Below, piece by piece: positions 44,942 to 53,627 of a stretch of 64,000 nt of DNA. Within the stretch, counting starts at the first letter, position 1, and the number at the start of each line of letters is the position of its first letter. The position numbers were made by a program, and so were the translations under genes. The stretch covers positions 2,170,001-2,234,000 of the forward strand of contig OW818667.1 in assembly GCA_942493125.1 (NCBI GenBank), written 5' to 3'. The notes below the pieces were generated by a model that did not search any database, was not told the DNA's origin, and saw only the letters and a list, made by a program, of their open reading frames with translations. Source of the DNA: Fusibacter_C sp942493125. GTDB taxonomy: Bacteria; Bacillota; Clostridia; Peptostreptococcales; Acidaminobacteraceae.

Positions 44942-45745
44942 ATGCCTTTATCATTTTGTTCTTTAGCAAGCGGCAGTTCTGGAAACTGCCAATTTGTCGA
45001 ATCGGATACAACGCGCCTGCTGGTAGATGCAGGCATGAGCGGTAAATATATAAAAATATCACTAGAAACAATAGGCGTGAAAATAGAATCAATCAATGGC
45101 ATATTGGTAACACACGAACACGCAGATCACATCAGTGGACTGGGTGTTTTGATGCGCAAGTACAAGATTCCACTTTATGTCACTGAAAAGACATGGGAAG
45201 CAGTCAAGTTGAAAATTGGGGATGTCGATCATAGTCTTCTGCACCTTTATGAAACAATTGATGACATCTTTATTGGTGACATACGGGTAAAAGGTACTCG
45301 AATCACGCATGATGCCGTGGATCCGCTATGCTATACCTTCATGCATGAAGATTCTAAAATTGGCATAGCAACAGATTTAGGCGCAATTTCGGATGAAGTG
45401 ATTGAACAGTTCAAAGATTGTGATCTGTTGATGATCGAATCCAATCACGACATTGAGATGCTCAAAGTTGGTCCATATCCACTCTATTTAAAACGCAGAA
45501 TCTTAAGCGAACATGGACATCTCAGCAATGAAGATGCGGGGTATATTGCCAGGGAGATCATCAATTTTGGCAAAGCGAAGAACATTTTATTGGCGCATCT
45601 TAGCAAAGAAAACAATTTTCCTGATTTAGCCTATGAAACGGTAAGAGGGATTTTGGAAGCAGAAAGTATCATCGTTGGAAAAGATATCAATCTTGACTTA
45701 ACCTATCGGGATAAAGTCGGTAAACTATATAGAATCAATAAATAA
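44942..45745 (+). CDS. walJ: MBL-fold metallohydrolase WalJ (YycJ)
   Basis: 267 aa beta-lactamase-fold phosphodiesterase. SFCSLASGSSGNCQFVES at the N-terminus is diagnostic of YycJ. Metal ligands: LVTHEHADHISG (HxHxDH), THDAVDPL, GIATDLGAI (Asp), SNHDIEML, RILSEHGHLSNED. Usually the last gene of the wal operon; linked to DNA repair or to coupling of division and replication. Ribosome site GAGGGAAG. Confidence 0.95.
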   Translation: MPLSFCSLASGSSGNCQFVESDTTRLLVDAGMSGKYIKISLETIGVKIESINGILVTHEHADHISGLGVLMRKYKIPLYVTEKTWEAVKLKIGDVDHSLLHLYETIDDIFIGDIRVKGTRITHDAVDPLCYTFMHEDSKIGIATDLGAISDEVIEQFKDCDLLMIESNHDIEMLKVGPYPLYLKRRILSEHGHLSNEDAGYIAREIINFGKAKNILLAHLSKENNFPDLAYETVRGILEAESIIVGKDINLDLTYRDKVGKLYRINK

Positions 45746-45788
45746 GGAATTTGAATGATGTAATTTTCTCAATGAAAGAGAGGTCACA

Positions 45789-47600
45789 GTGAAGCGATTT
45801 AAAATAATCATCGCCCTCATTCTTCTGCTGTCGCTTACGATACCGAGTTTCGGTGAAGCAGATGAGGATGCGCTGGCGCATTTGATCAATGTCGAAATGG
45901 TAAATTATAATGTCCCTGGCGCCATGGTCACGGTTGTTCAAGATGGAAAACTCTATTACAATAATGCTTTTGGTGACGCTGATGTCATCACGAAAACACC
46001 AATGGCGCTTAATTTATCTGTGGTACAAACAGGTTCTGTTTCAAAAGTGTTGACAACTTATGCACTTTTAAATCTATTAACCGACAAAAACATCAGTGTT
46101 GATGATGAAATTGCACCTTATTTACCGGCATATCTTGCAGATAGATCCTATATTGGCAGTTTGACCTTTAGAAATTTGTTGACCCATACGACGGGTATTG
46201 CAACCTTGAAAGCGGATTCAGCTCTACAAGAGGACCCGCTAAGAAGTTTGGGGCTGAGCTTTGGCGAACAGGCAGAATTGTTTTTTGATAGCTATAAACT
46301 CAAGCCTGTCATTGAAAAAGATAATTATACGATTTTTTCAAATGTTGGATATATCTTGTCAGGTGTCTTAATTGAATCATTGTCGGGTGAACGCTACGAA
46401 TACTATATGGCTAACAGCATATTAAGCCCACTTGGAATGACGACCTCAAGTGATTTGTTGTTAGGAAAAGTATCCACAGGTATGTCACTCATTCAAAATT
46501 ACGCTGTATTTGGTGGACAAAGAACGCCACTTGCCCCTTTTAAAGCGAAACATCTCCCGTCAGACGATTTTTTAACAACTGTAGATGATATGACACTACT
46601 GTTGAAATTATTTACATCTGGGGCGATGGATGAAACCATTTATGATGCACTATTTACAAGACAAATTGCAAATAACGCCTTAATATCGGGAAGAAGCTTC
46701 GGCTTTTCAGTCGTAAAGTATGGTGACTATGAAGCTTATATCCACGATGGCGGCATACCCGGATCCAATTCAAGACTTTTAGTCATCCCTGAAATTAAAC
46801 TGGCGTTATTTTTAACCTATAATTCAAATAGCTTAAAAGCGCGTGAAAGTCTTACAGATGCGGTTCTTAGCGATTTGATCGTCGATTTTGAAACGAAGGA
46901 TTCGATTGAGCCTTATTTTATTGAGGATCTCAGTAAATTTAACGGTGCTTTTTCACCAGTCAATGCCTCCAAAGAGACTCTGGAGAAACTAACGCGAATC
47001 ATTCATCAGATCAGGATTACCAACGACGCAAAAGGTATAAGCATCGATGATGATTACTATGTTCCCATCAGTGAAACGATTTTTTACAGTGAAGCATTGG
47101 AAAATTATGCTGAGTTTAGAACGGATGAAAATGGGCAGCTTGAATACCTCTTGGTCGGCAATTCGATTTACGAGCGTACGCCATTTTTTCAGAGCATCAT
47201 CATAGAGGCAGCAATGCTTGTTCTCATGACACTTTGCAACATACTTGCACTTCTTATGCTCTTGACGCGTTGGTCGAATATGAAGGTAAACCGCATTCAT
47301 GATACGCCGCGCATGGTACTTCTCGTACACAGTTTGACTATAACAGGTGTCCTTGCATTTATATTCATTATTTCGACTAGTTATGACATTTGGGACGTTA
47401 TTTACGGCATCAACACAGCGATTAAAGGCACGAAGTTTTTTGGCTACGCTATCTTGTTAATGTCAGTGCCTGCCTTTATCATGATAGGACGCGCGAAGCA
47501 GGACTATAGATGGTCAAAACTTATGATCTACATCTATGAACTTCAAATTTTTCTAGGATTATGTTTAGTCTATTGGCTATTTCTCTATAATTTACTATAA
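45789..47600 (+). CDS. Serine-hydrolase (class C beta-lactamase-like) membrane protein, altered catalytic motif
   Basis: 603 aa. Signal or anchor segment (about 4-21), penicillin-binding-type domain (about 25-365), then a linker and three to four membrane helices (about 470-600). Motif 1 TGSVSKVLTTY gives Ser83-x-x-Lys86; motif 3 is IHDGGIPGSNSR. Motif 2 is YTIFSNVGY: the usual Tyr of Y-S-N is Phe183, so the general-base Tyr is absent. A D,D-peptidase or esterase role is therefore unsure. GTG start with AGAGAGG. Placed after walJ, but own operon membership is uncertain. Confidence 0.82.
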   Translation: MKRFKIIIALILLLSLTIPSFGEADEDALAHLINVEMVNYNVPGAMVTVVQDGKLYYNNAFGDADVITKTPMALNLSVVQTGSVSKVLTTYALLNLLTDKNISVDDEIAPYLPAYLADRSYIGSLTFRNLLTHTTGIATLKADSALQEDPLRSLGLSFGEQAELFFDSYKLKPVIEKDNYTIFSNVGYILSGVLIESLSGERYEYYMANSILSPLGMTTSSDLLLGKVSTGMSLIQNYAVFGGQRTPLAPFKAKHLPSDDFLTTVDDMTLLLKLFTSGAMDETIYDALFTRQIANNALISGRSFGFSVVKYGDYEAYIHDGGIPGSNSRLLVIPEIKLALFLTYNSNSLKARESLTDAVLSDLIVDFETKDSIEPYFIEDLSKFNGAFSPVNASKETLEKLTRIIHQIRITNDAKGISIDDDYYVPISETIFYSEALENYAEFRTDENGQLEYLLVGNSIYERTPFFQSIIIEAAMLVLMTLCNILALLMLLTRWSNMKVNRIHDTPRMVLLVHSLTITGVLAFIFIISTSYDIWDVIYGINTAIKGTKFFGYAILLMSVPAFIMIGRAKQDYRWSKLMIYIYELQIFLGLCLVYWLFLYNLL

Positions 47601-47677
47601 TCGCAATGAAATTCATTTAATCAACAAGGAATTATGCAATTTCCCTATTATGCAAAAAAATTTATAAAAAATAGGAC

Positions 47678-47720
47678 TTTTGTGGATAACCTGTGTATAA
47701 CACGGTAGATATCCACAAAA
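47678..47720. promoter_or_regulatory. DnaA-box-like cluster in an inverted repeat
   Basis: TGTGGATAA (47681-47689, perfect DnaA box on the minus strand), TGTGTATAA (47692-47700, TTATACACA on the minus strand), and ATATCCACA (47709-47717, one mismatch). The outer two form an 11-bp perfect inverted repeat TTTTGTGGATA / TATCCACAAAA. An AT-rich stretch (47651-47672) lies beside it. Binding by DnaA is inferred. Confidence 0.55.
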
Positions 47721-47775
47721 ATAGAGCACTTGTGGGACTATTCTTGACGAATAATCAAACAAGTGCTCTTTTTAT
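47720..47775. terminator. Bidirectional terminator between the serine-hydrolase gene and lysA
   Basis: AGAGCACTTGT (47723) / ACAAGTGCTCT (47759) with A-rich and T-rich flanks and a 25-nt centre. Confidence 0.85.
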
Positions 47776-47783
47776 AGGTTTTA

Positions 47784-49088
47784 TTATTTTAAATAATCTG
47801 GTACCTGGTCATAACGGACTAAATCTTCGTAGGTCTCACGTTTAATGATTTCAAAAGATTGGTTACCATTTATGAGTACCGTTGCAGGAATGGTGTGTTT
47901 GTTATAATGTGACGCCATTGAATAGTTATAGGCGCCTGTTGAGAATACGGCTAAAACGTCATCTTCATCAATCGCTGGTAATGGCAAACGTTCAATTAAG
48001 ATGTCTCCAGATTCACAGCATTTGCCGCACAATGTGACGGTTTGTATAGCTGGCAATTCAGGTTTAGTGACGATCAAAGCTTCATACTCTGCTTGATACA
48101 GCGCTGGACGAATATTGTCAGTCATGCCACCATCTACGGCTACATACGTACGAATGCCAGGAATATCCTTCACACTACCAATTCTGTAGAGCGTCGTACC
48201 TGATTCTCCCACGATAAAGCGGCCTGGTTCAATAAACACGGTAGGTCTCGTTATATGATTGGATTTGCAGAAAGCATTGATCGTATCCATGATCGCATCT
48301 GTAAAATAAGCAATCGATTGTGGCGTGTCAGCTTTAGTATATCTTATGCCGTAGCCACCACCAGTGTTGAGCTCCTTAACGGTGAAATTGAAACGTTCTT
48401 TGACGTTCTTTATCAAGTTAAGCGCAATCTCAGTCGCTTTAATATGTGACGTGTTATCAAAAATTTGAGAGCCAACGTGGAAATGGAAACCCATAAAATC
48501 GAGTAATGGCTGATCGAGTGCTTCTTGTATTGCTGGATAAATCACATCGTCATCCATTGAGATGCCAAATTTCGAATCCTTTTTCCCTGTTGCGATATAA
48601 TCATGTGTTGAGCTCGCTACACCAGGTGTGATCCTAAATAAAATTCTCGCCCGTCTGTTGAGCGCTGAACATAATGTGTTTATCGCTTTAAGCTCGTATA
48701 AATTGTCGACAACAATTCTTCCAACTTGATGCTTAATGGCATATTCAAGCTCATCTAAAGACTTGTTGTTACCATGAAAGATAATTTTATCAGTTGGGAA
48801 ATCTGCATGGATCGCAGTGTATAATTCGCCACCAGATACGACGTCCATATATAGACCTTCTTGATGTATTATTTTGACAAGTGCCGTCGTTAACATCGCT
48901 TTGCTTGCATAAGCAGCGTGAACATCTTCGTGCTTGTCTAGAAAGTCATTTTTAACCATTTGGCATTTTTGACGAATGCTTGATTCGGACATGACATATA
49001 GCGGTGTTTTATATCGTTGCGCCAATTCCAAAGCGCTACAGTCTTCAATATATAATGTGCCATTTTTAATGTGAATATGCTCGTGCAT
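47784..49088 (-). CDS. lysA: Diaminopimelate decarboxylase
   Basis: 434 aa PLP enzyme, alanine-racemase fold. Makes L-lysine from meso-diaminopimelate. Seen: YASKAMLTTALVKI (PLP Lys), HGNNKSLDELEYA, GFHFHVGSQIFD, ELNTGGGYGIRY, EPGRFIVGESG, and GKCCESGDILIE (active-site Cys). Length is typical. GGAGGC precedes the ATG. Transcribed alone, converging on the serine-hydrolase gene. Confidence 0.95.
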   Translation of the reverse strand: MHEHIHIKNGTLYIEDCSALELAQRYKTPLYVMSESSIRQKCQMVKNDFLDKHEDVHAAYASKAMLTTALVKIIHQEGLYMDVVSGGELYTAIHADFPTDKIIFHGNNKSLDELEYAIKHQVGRIVVDNLYELKAINTLCSALNRRARILFRITPGVASSTHDYIATGKKDSKFGISMDDDVIYPAIQEALDQPLLDFMGFHFHVGSQIFDNTSHIKATEIALNLIKNVKERFNFTVKELNTGGGYGIRYTKADTPQSIAYFTDAIMDTINAFCKSNHITRPTVFIEPGRFIVGESGTTLYRIGSVKDIPGIRTYVAVDGGMTDNIRPALYQAEYEALIVTKPELPAIQTVTLCGKCCESGDILIERLPLPAIDEDDVLAVFSTGAYNYSMASHYNKHTIPATVLINGNQSFEIIKRETYEDLVRYDQVPDYLK

Positions 49089-49270
49089 GGTGTGCCTCCT
49101 TATGGCGATTGGTCCCTAAAGAAATCATACCGTTTGGCTGACGGTTTGTAAAGCCACATGAGTAGGATTTATAAAATAAATTCAACTTTGAAGCTATAGG
49201 TCTCTATATATTATGTTATAATTTTTTTATTGAGTGCATTGGATGATACCAATACACAGTGGAGGTCAAT

Positions 49271-50560
49271 ATGTACAGTGAAAATAATGAAAAAATGATT
49301 GTTGTCGATGCGCATAACGATACGATGTTAAAAGTTGTCGATTCAGATACACTACACCCAGTTGTCGACATTGGTCAAGACACACCTTTCCATATCGATC
49401 TGCCTAAAATGAGAAAAGGGCAAGTGAATGTCGCCTATTTTGCTGCATATACTACTGACTATGGCAACATAGAAAAAAATAACAGCACAATTCTTGCTTC
49501 AATCAACGCATTAAAGTATACAGAAACGTTGAATCCAGACGCATTTTGTATTGCAAAAGATTATGCCCAACTTGAAAACGCACTTGTTGAAGGAAAGAGA
49601 ATTGGCATTCAAACAATAGAAGGCGGTTATGCCTTAAGCCAAGAAAATGCAAACCATCTGCTTGCACAATATGAGGATTTAGGCGTGAAAGTAATCGCAC
49701 TGTTGTGGAATTTTTCAAATGCGATTGGCGAGGGGAACCTCGAAAAATACTTAGATGAAACGCCATCAGATGGTGGTTTGACGGATCTTGGAAAATGGAT
49801 TGTCACAGAGATGGAAAATAGAGATATGATCGTCGATGTCTCTCATATGAATGAACGTACATTTTGGGATACCGTAAAAATAAGCAAGAGGCCTATCATT
49901 GCAAGCCATTCAGGCTCAGCAGCACTAAAGCCACATGGAAGAAATTTGACAGATGAGCAACTACTTGCGATAGCTAAGCTCGGAGGTGTCATCAACGTCG
50001 TATTTTGTAGATATTTTATCGGGGACGAACATTCAGGGGTTTCAACACTCGTAGACCATATCGAGCACATTGTTCGCGTCGTTGGTGACGATCATGTTGG
50101 CTTAGGATCAGATTTTGACGGGGCAACAATGCCTGTCGATCTCGTTGATATTTCAGAGATGGGTAAAGTAAAAGTAGAACTTGAAAAGCGTGGATTTACT
50201 CAAGAATCAATAAAGAAAATAATGGGACTTAACAATTTGCGCGTTTTAAAAATGACGATGTCCTCACCTAAGATGAGTAAAAAATGGCCAGTTGAATTGG
50301 TACATGGTTTATATGGTGATATGGAAGCAGTTTGGTTGACGCTCGATCAAGAATCATTTCAAATGATCACAGATCAAAATATTGAAGTGAGATGCCTCTT
50401 TGATGGGCATGAGCTTGAGTGTTTCATCCATCACGACTCTAGACAGATCGTGGCATACTTAGAGCAGAAAGTGAAAGAGCCCTATCATGTTGTCACTTTC
50501 GAAATGACACTTGAGGATGGCATGCGTTACTTCTGTACAGAAGTTTTGGTACTTAAATAA
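49271..50560 (+). CDS. Membrane-dipeptidase-like (M19) peptidase
   Basis: 429 aa. M19 zinc dipeptidase domain (about 10-320): VVDAHNDTML (HxD ligand), IGIQTIEGGYAL (bridging Glu), VDVSHMNERTFWD (His), PIIASHSGSAALKPHGRNL (His), LGSDFDGA. The usual mature enzymes are about 320-350 residues; here about 100 extra C-terminal residues form a separate beta-type region of unknown role. No signal peptide, so likely cytosolic. ATG 49271 follows GTGGAGGTC. Its last 34 nt overlap the converging DUF1836 gene. Confidence 0.9.
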   Translation: MYSENNEKMIVVDAHNDTMLKVVDSDTLHPVVDIGQDTPFHIDLPKMRKGQVNVAYFAAYTTDYGNIEKNNSTILASINALKYTETLNPDAFCIAKDYAQLENALVEGKRIGIQTIEGGYALSQENANHLLAQYEDLGVKVIALLWNFSNAIGEGNLEKYLDETPSDGGLTDLGKWIVTEMENRDMIVDVSHMNERTFWDTVKISKRPIIASHSGSAALKPHGRNLTDEQLLAIAKLGGVINVVFCRYFIGDEHSGVSTLVDHIEHIVRVVGDDHVGLGSDFDGATMPVDLVDISEMGKVKVELEKRGFTQESIKKIMGLNNLRVLKMTMSSPKMSKKWPVELVHGLYGDMEAVWLTLDQESFQMITDQNIEVRCLFDGHELECFIHHDSRQIVAYLEQKVKEPYHVVTFEMTLEDGMRYFCTEVLVLK

Positions 50561-51039
50561 TCAATGAGTTGCTCCGACAGTTGTTTTTTTATGGATACTT
50601 CAAGTGTTAGCTGAAGCAATAATGAGGTCGCATCCTCTGTAGATAAATCAAATTTGCCTTCAGGCATGTTAGAAATGAGTTCATTTCTGACGGTATCTTG
50701 ATCTTTGACGAAATGTGCGTAATAGTGTTTATCCTTTTTCATGAGGCTCAATACACGCATGGTGTCTTGAATTGAAAATGCTTTTTTTAGATGATAAATT
50801 ACGATGAGGTCTCCTATGGTTTCCTTGTCGTATTTTTTGCGTTCAGGTGCTTTAATCAAATTCGATTTCACATAGTTGTTAATCATCGTCTTAGTCAATA
50901 CAGCATCTTCATCTTGACGTTTCAATTCTCCCAGCGTCGTTTCAAAATACTCTTGGAGCTGATCCATATACAAACTGATACTTGGAATCGTATTTTCTTC
51001 TGGGTTTTGAAACTTGAGTAGTTTTTCAAGTGAATTCAT
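50527..51039 (-). CDS. DUF1836-family protein (MerR-like HTH)
   Basis: 170 aa. Pattern of DUF1836: IPSISLYMDQLQEYFETTL, then AVLTKTMINNYVKSNLIKAP and DLIVIYHLKKAFSIQDTM. The family contains a MerR-like winged helix in which TKTMINNYVK would be the recognition area. Function not known; a regulator is likely. It overlaps the dipeptidase gene tail to tail by 34 nt, which favours antisense interference between them. Confidence 0.85.
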   Translation of the reverse strand: MNSLEKLLKFQNPEENTIPSISLYMDQLQEYFETTLGELKRQDEDAVLTKTMINNYVKSNLIKAPERKKYDKETIGDLIVIYHLKKAFSIQDTMRVLSLMKKDKHYYAHFVKDQDTVRNELISNMPEGKFDLSTEDATSLLLQLTLEVSIKKQLSEQLIDYLSTKTSVQK

Positions 51040-51261
51040 AGTGCCTCCAATCGTGATATGTGTTCTATTTATTCATCATTATAGCATTTTATGAAGTTTT
51101 TATAAAGAGGTATTGATTTTTACAACTTCAAGTGATAACATGTAGTTACTAGTTGATGTAGTATTCAATACCACGTTAAAATACAACGATCAACTTTATA
51201 AAAAATATGATTTGGAATAATAGATATGGAAATTGAATAATTTAGGATTAGGGAGGTTGGG

Positions 51262-51897
51262 ATGAGAGAACCCATTAACACCATCACACATTTTATTGGC
51301 GTTTTTCTAGCTTTCGCTGGATTGATTGTCATGATTGTAAATGCCGTTATGAAAGGCAATCCAGTTTATTTGGCGGGTGGCATTATATTTGGAATTAGTA
51401 TGATATTACTTTATAGTGCGTCGACCATATACCATTGGTACAATGGTGCTGCCACAGCAATCAAACGACTTCGAAAACTCGATCACGCGATGATCTTTGT
51501 ACTGATAGCAGGAACGTATACACCGATTTGTTTAACGGCTTTAAAGGGTACGTTAGGTACCACATTGCTTATATTGGTGTGGTCACTGGCTATTATTGGA
51601 ACCATCTCCAAGGTAATGTTTATCAACATGCCGAGATGGTTGTCAGCAGGCATGTATTTGTTTCTAGGTTGGATCAGTATCTTCTTTATCGTGCCTTTAT
51701 TTAAAGCGCTTCCCACAGAAGGATTTTTATGGTTGATAACTGGCGGTCTTCTTTATACTGTAGGGTCGATATTTTATGCTTCAAAATCAGAAAAAATCAA
51801 AATTGCAGGCTTTGGCTTTCACGAAATATTTCACTTGTTTATATTAGCGGGAACTTTATCACACTTCATACTCATCAACAACTATATATTTAGTTAG
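51262..51897 (+). CDS. Hemolysin III/PAQR-family membrane protein
   Basis: 211 aa, seven membrane helices. REPINTITHFIGVFLAFAGL, SASTIYHWY, LRKLDHAMIFVLIAGTYTP and FHEIFHLFILAGTLSHF carry the conserved Ser/His/Asp/His residues of the HlyIII/PAQR (CREST) group, which are putative zinc hydrolases. The hemolysin name comes from one Bacillus cereus protein; toxicity is not implied. GGGAGG precedes the ATG. Ends in a very strong terminator. Confidence 0.93.
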   Translation: MREPINTITHFIGVFLAFAGLIVMIVNAVMKGNPVYLAGGIIFGISMILLYSASTIYHWYNGAATAIKRLRKLDHAMIFVLIAGTYTPICLTALKGTLGTTLLILVWSLAIIGTISKVMFINMPRWLSAGMYLFLGWISIFFIVPLFKALPTEGFLWLITGGLLYTVGSIFYASKSEKIKIAGFGFHEIFHLFILAGTLSHFILINNYIFS

Positions 51898-51898
51898 G

Positions 51899-51935
51899 AA
51901 ATTGCACGCTGGGCATAGCGTGCAATTTTTTTTTT
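51899..51935 (+). terminator. Strong terminator after the hemolysin III gene
   Basis: AAATTGCACGCT / AGCGTGCAATTT 12-bp perfect stem, loop GGGCAT, then a T10 run. Confidence 0.95.
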
Positions 51936-52038
51936 GGCATGAAAGTTGCATACAATTTATTTGTTGAGACTATGCTAGAAACACTGGAATAAGTACATTT
52001 GACGTGTTATAATTGATAAAACTCGCAAGGAGGATACT

Positions 52039-52833
52039 ATGGTTCCTGAAAATGACATACAAAAAATAATGGAGAAACACCTTGAAGCCATAGATTTGAC
52101 TTTGGACAAAATGATAGAAGCGGCATTTGAACATGAGAGCATACACATTTTTAGAGAGAGCATTCGACAATTTAGGGCACTCATGTTTTTTTGCATGGAT
52201 AAAATCAGATCAAGTGACTATCGAATGGTAGAATCAGTCTCCAAGAAATACTTCAATATGACATCACTTATCCGTGAAATTGATGAGTTTGAGCGTGGCT
52301 ATCAGGCGTTCATGCGCCCTGAGACATTAGAAAAGTTGACACTCATTAAAGAACCTCTCCTAGAACGGATGAAAGCTGAAATCGAAGAAACAAATGGGTT
52401 TAGATTTCAACAGATCAAAGTACATATGAAACCGATTAAAACAAAAGGGAAGATAGACCCGTGTTTCGATAGCCGCCAATGTGAGCTTATAACTATTTTT
52501 TTAGAGAAAGAGGGTGGCCAATTTTTCGAAGAAAAATTCATCCACGCAAAAAGAATACTTGCAAAAAAACTGTTGTATGTTCACAATATTTTGATGCCTG
52601 ATGAACCGTCACTTATTGCCATCAATACACAACTTGATGCGTTTCAAGAAATCGCTAAACAGCTTCACGACGTCTGTGTCAATTTACGATTTATCGGTCA
52701 ATATCAATTAGACGATCAAGCGCTCATAACAAAACTCGTACACGATCATATGGTGTATACTGCACTTGCCGAAGCGCAGTATGAGAAGACCTGTGATATC
52801 ATGGTTCAATTCTTAAATATGGAAATTGTTTAA
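52039..52833 (+). CDS. CHAD-domain protein
   Basis: 264 aa, all helical. The HIFRESIRQFRALMFF segment (about 35-50) is the CHAD signature H-x-x-R-x-x-x-R-x-x-R, and further basic/His helices follow (FIHAKRILAKKL). CHAD proteins bind inorganic polyphosphate. Here it is a stand-alone domain. Ribosome site AAGGAGG. The next gene, a GntR-RCK_C regulator, starts 35-56 nt downstream and could be co-transcribed. Confidence 0.8.
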   Translation: MVPENDIQKIMEKHLEAIDLTLDKMIEAAFEHESIHIFRESIRQFRALMFFCMDKIRSSDYRMVESVSKKYFNMTSLIREIDEFERGYQAFMRPETLEKLTLIKEPLLERMKAEIEETNGFRFQQIKVHMKPIKTKGKIDPCFDSRQCELITIFLEKEGGQFFEEKFIHAKRILAKKLLYVHNILMPDEPSLIAINTQLDAFQEIAKQLHDVCVNLRFIGQYQLDDQALITKLVHDHMVYTALAEAQYEKTCDIMVQFLNMEIV

Positions 52834-52888
52834 TTACCTTTAGAGATCAAATAATTTCCTCACTTAAATGGATAAAGGATGGCATATT

Positions 52889-53563
52889 GTGGATAAGAGT
52901 TCAAATCATACAGTGAATGCTTCAAATACACATATAGCGAAAGCGCCTAGATATGAAAAAATTGCGCTTGATATAGCTTATAGTGTGTTAAACGAAGAAT
53001 GGCATGTCGGGGATATGATCAAAGGGCGATCGACTTTGTCAGGAAAGTACAGTGTTTCACCTGAAACGATTCGACGTGCACTTAAACTTCTTGAAGACCT
53101 TAGTGTCGTAGATGTCATAGAAAAAAAAGGCATCAAAATCAAGTCGAAAATTGCAGCGGAAGCATTTATCAAAGAGCATCATTCGAAAGATCGCATTTTA
53201 TCACTTCGTGAAGATATCAGCCATATGATTGAAGAAAAAAGGCTCATAGAAGATGCTGTGCTTAGCCGCATGGACAGTCTGATTGAGCAAGCTCTTATTA
53301 TGAAGCATGTGGGGATTATCCACCCCCTTGAATTCAAAATTCCAGAGACGAGTCATCTCGTTGGAAGATCTATTGGAGATGTTAGCTTTTGGTTGCATAC
53401 TGGTGCGACCATTATCGGTATCAACAGAACAGGGCAGTTATTGTTATCGCCTGGACCAAAACTCGTGTTCTTTGCTGGTGATATTGTTTACTACGTAGGA
53501 AATGCCGCTGAGAATATCGAACGCGTAGAAAAGTATATGAGTAAGAAAATCGATGAGACATAG
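52889..53563 (+). CDS. GntR-type regulator with RCK_C domain (BusR-like)
   Basis: 224 aa. N-terminal GntR winged helix (about 15-85: LSGKYSVSPETIRRALKLLE), a coiled helix (about 95-130), and a C-terminal RCK_C/TrkA_C domain (about 145-220: LEFKIPETSHLVGRSIGDVS, GATIIGINRTGQLLLSPGP, FFAGDIVYYVG). This architecture is that of BusR, a c-di-AMP-bound repressor of osmolyte uptake in lactic bacteria. Here its targets are not adjacent. GTG 52889 has AAAGGA 9 nt before; ATG 52868 (+7 aa) has no ribosome site. A DnaA-like TGTGGATAA lies over the start. Confidence 0.82.
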   Translation: MDKSSNHTVNASNTHIAKAPRYEKIALDIAYSVLNEEWHVGDMIKGRSTLSGKYSVSPETIRRALKLLEDLSVVDVIEKKGIKIKSKIAAEAFIKEHHSKDRILSLREDISHMIEEKRLIEDAVLSRMDSLIEQALIMKHVGIIHPLEFKIPETSHLVGRSIGDVSFWLHTGATIIGINRTGQLLLSPGPKLVFFAGDIVYYVGNAAENIERVEKYMSKKIDET

Positions 53564-53573
53564 ATTGATCTAA

Positions 53574-53626
53574 AAAAATAAGCGCTTCATACACAGCTAT
53601 TATTGGTGTGTATGAAGCGCTTTTTT
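53574..53626. terminator. Bidirectional terminator
   Basis: AAGCGCTTCATACACA / TGTGTATGAAGCGCTT, 16-bp perfect stem with A- and T-runs on the two sides, between converging genes. Confidence 0.93.
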
Positions 53627-53627
53627 A

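Noticed and set aside
47651..47720. Calling this the chromosomal origin
   Set aside because: Only three box-like sites and no dnaA, dnaN or rpmH near; I keep it as a candidate DnaA site.
51262..51897. Treating the hemolysin III gene as a toxin
   Set aside because: The family is a conserved seven-helix membrane group found in harmless bacteria; the name is historical.
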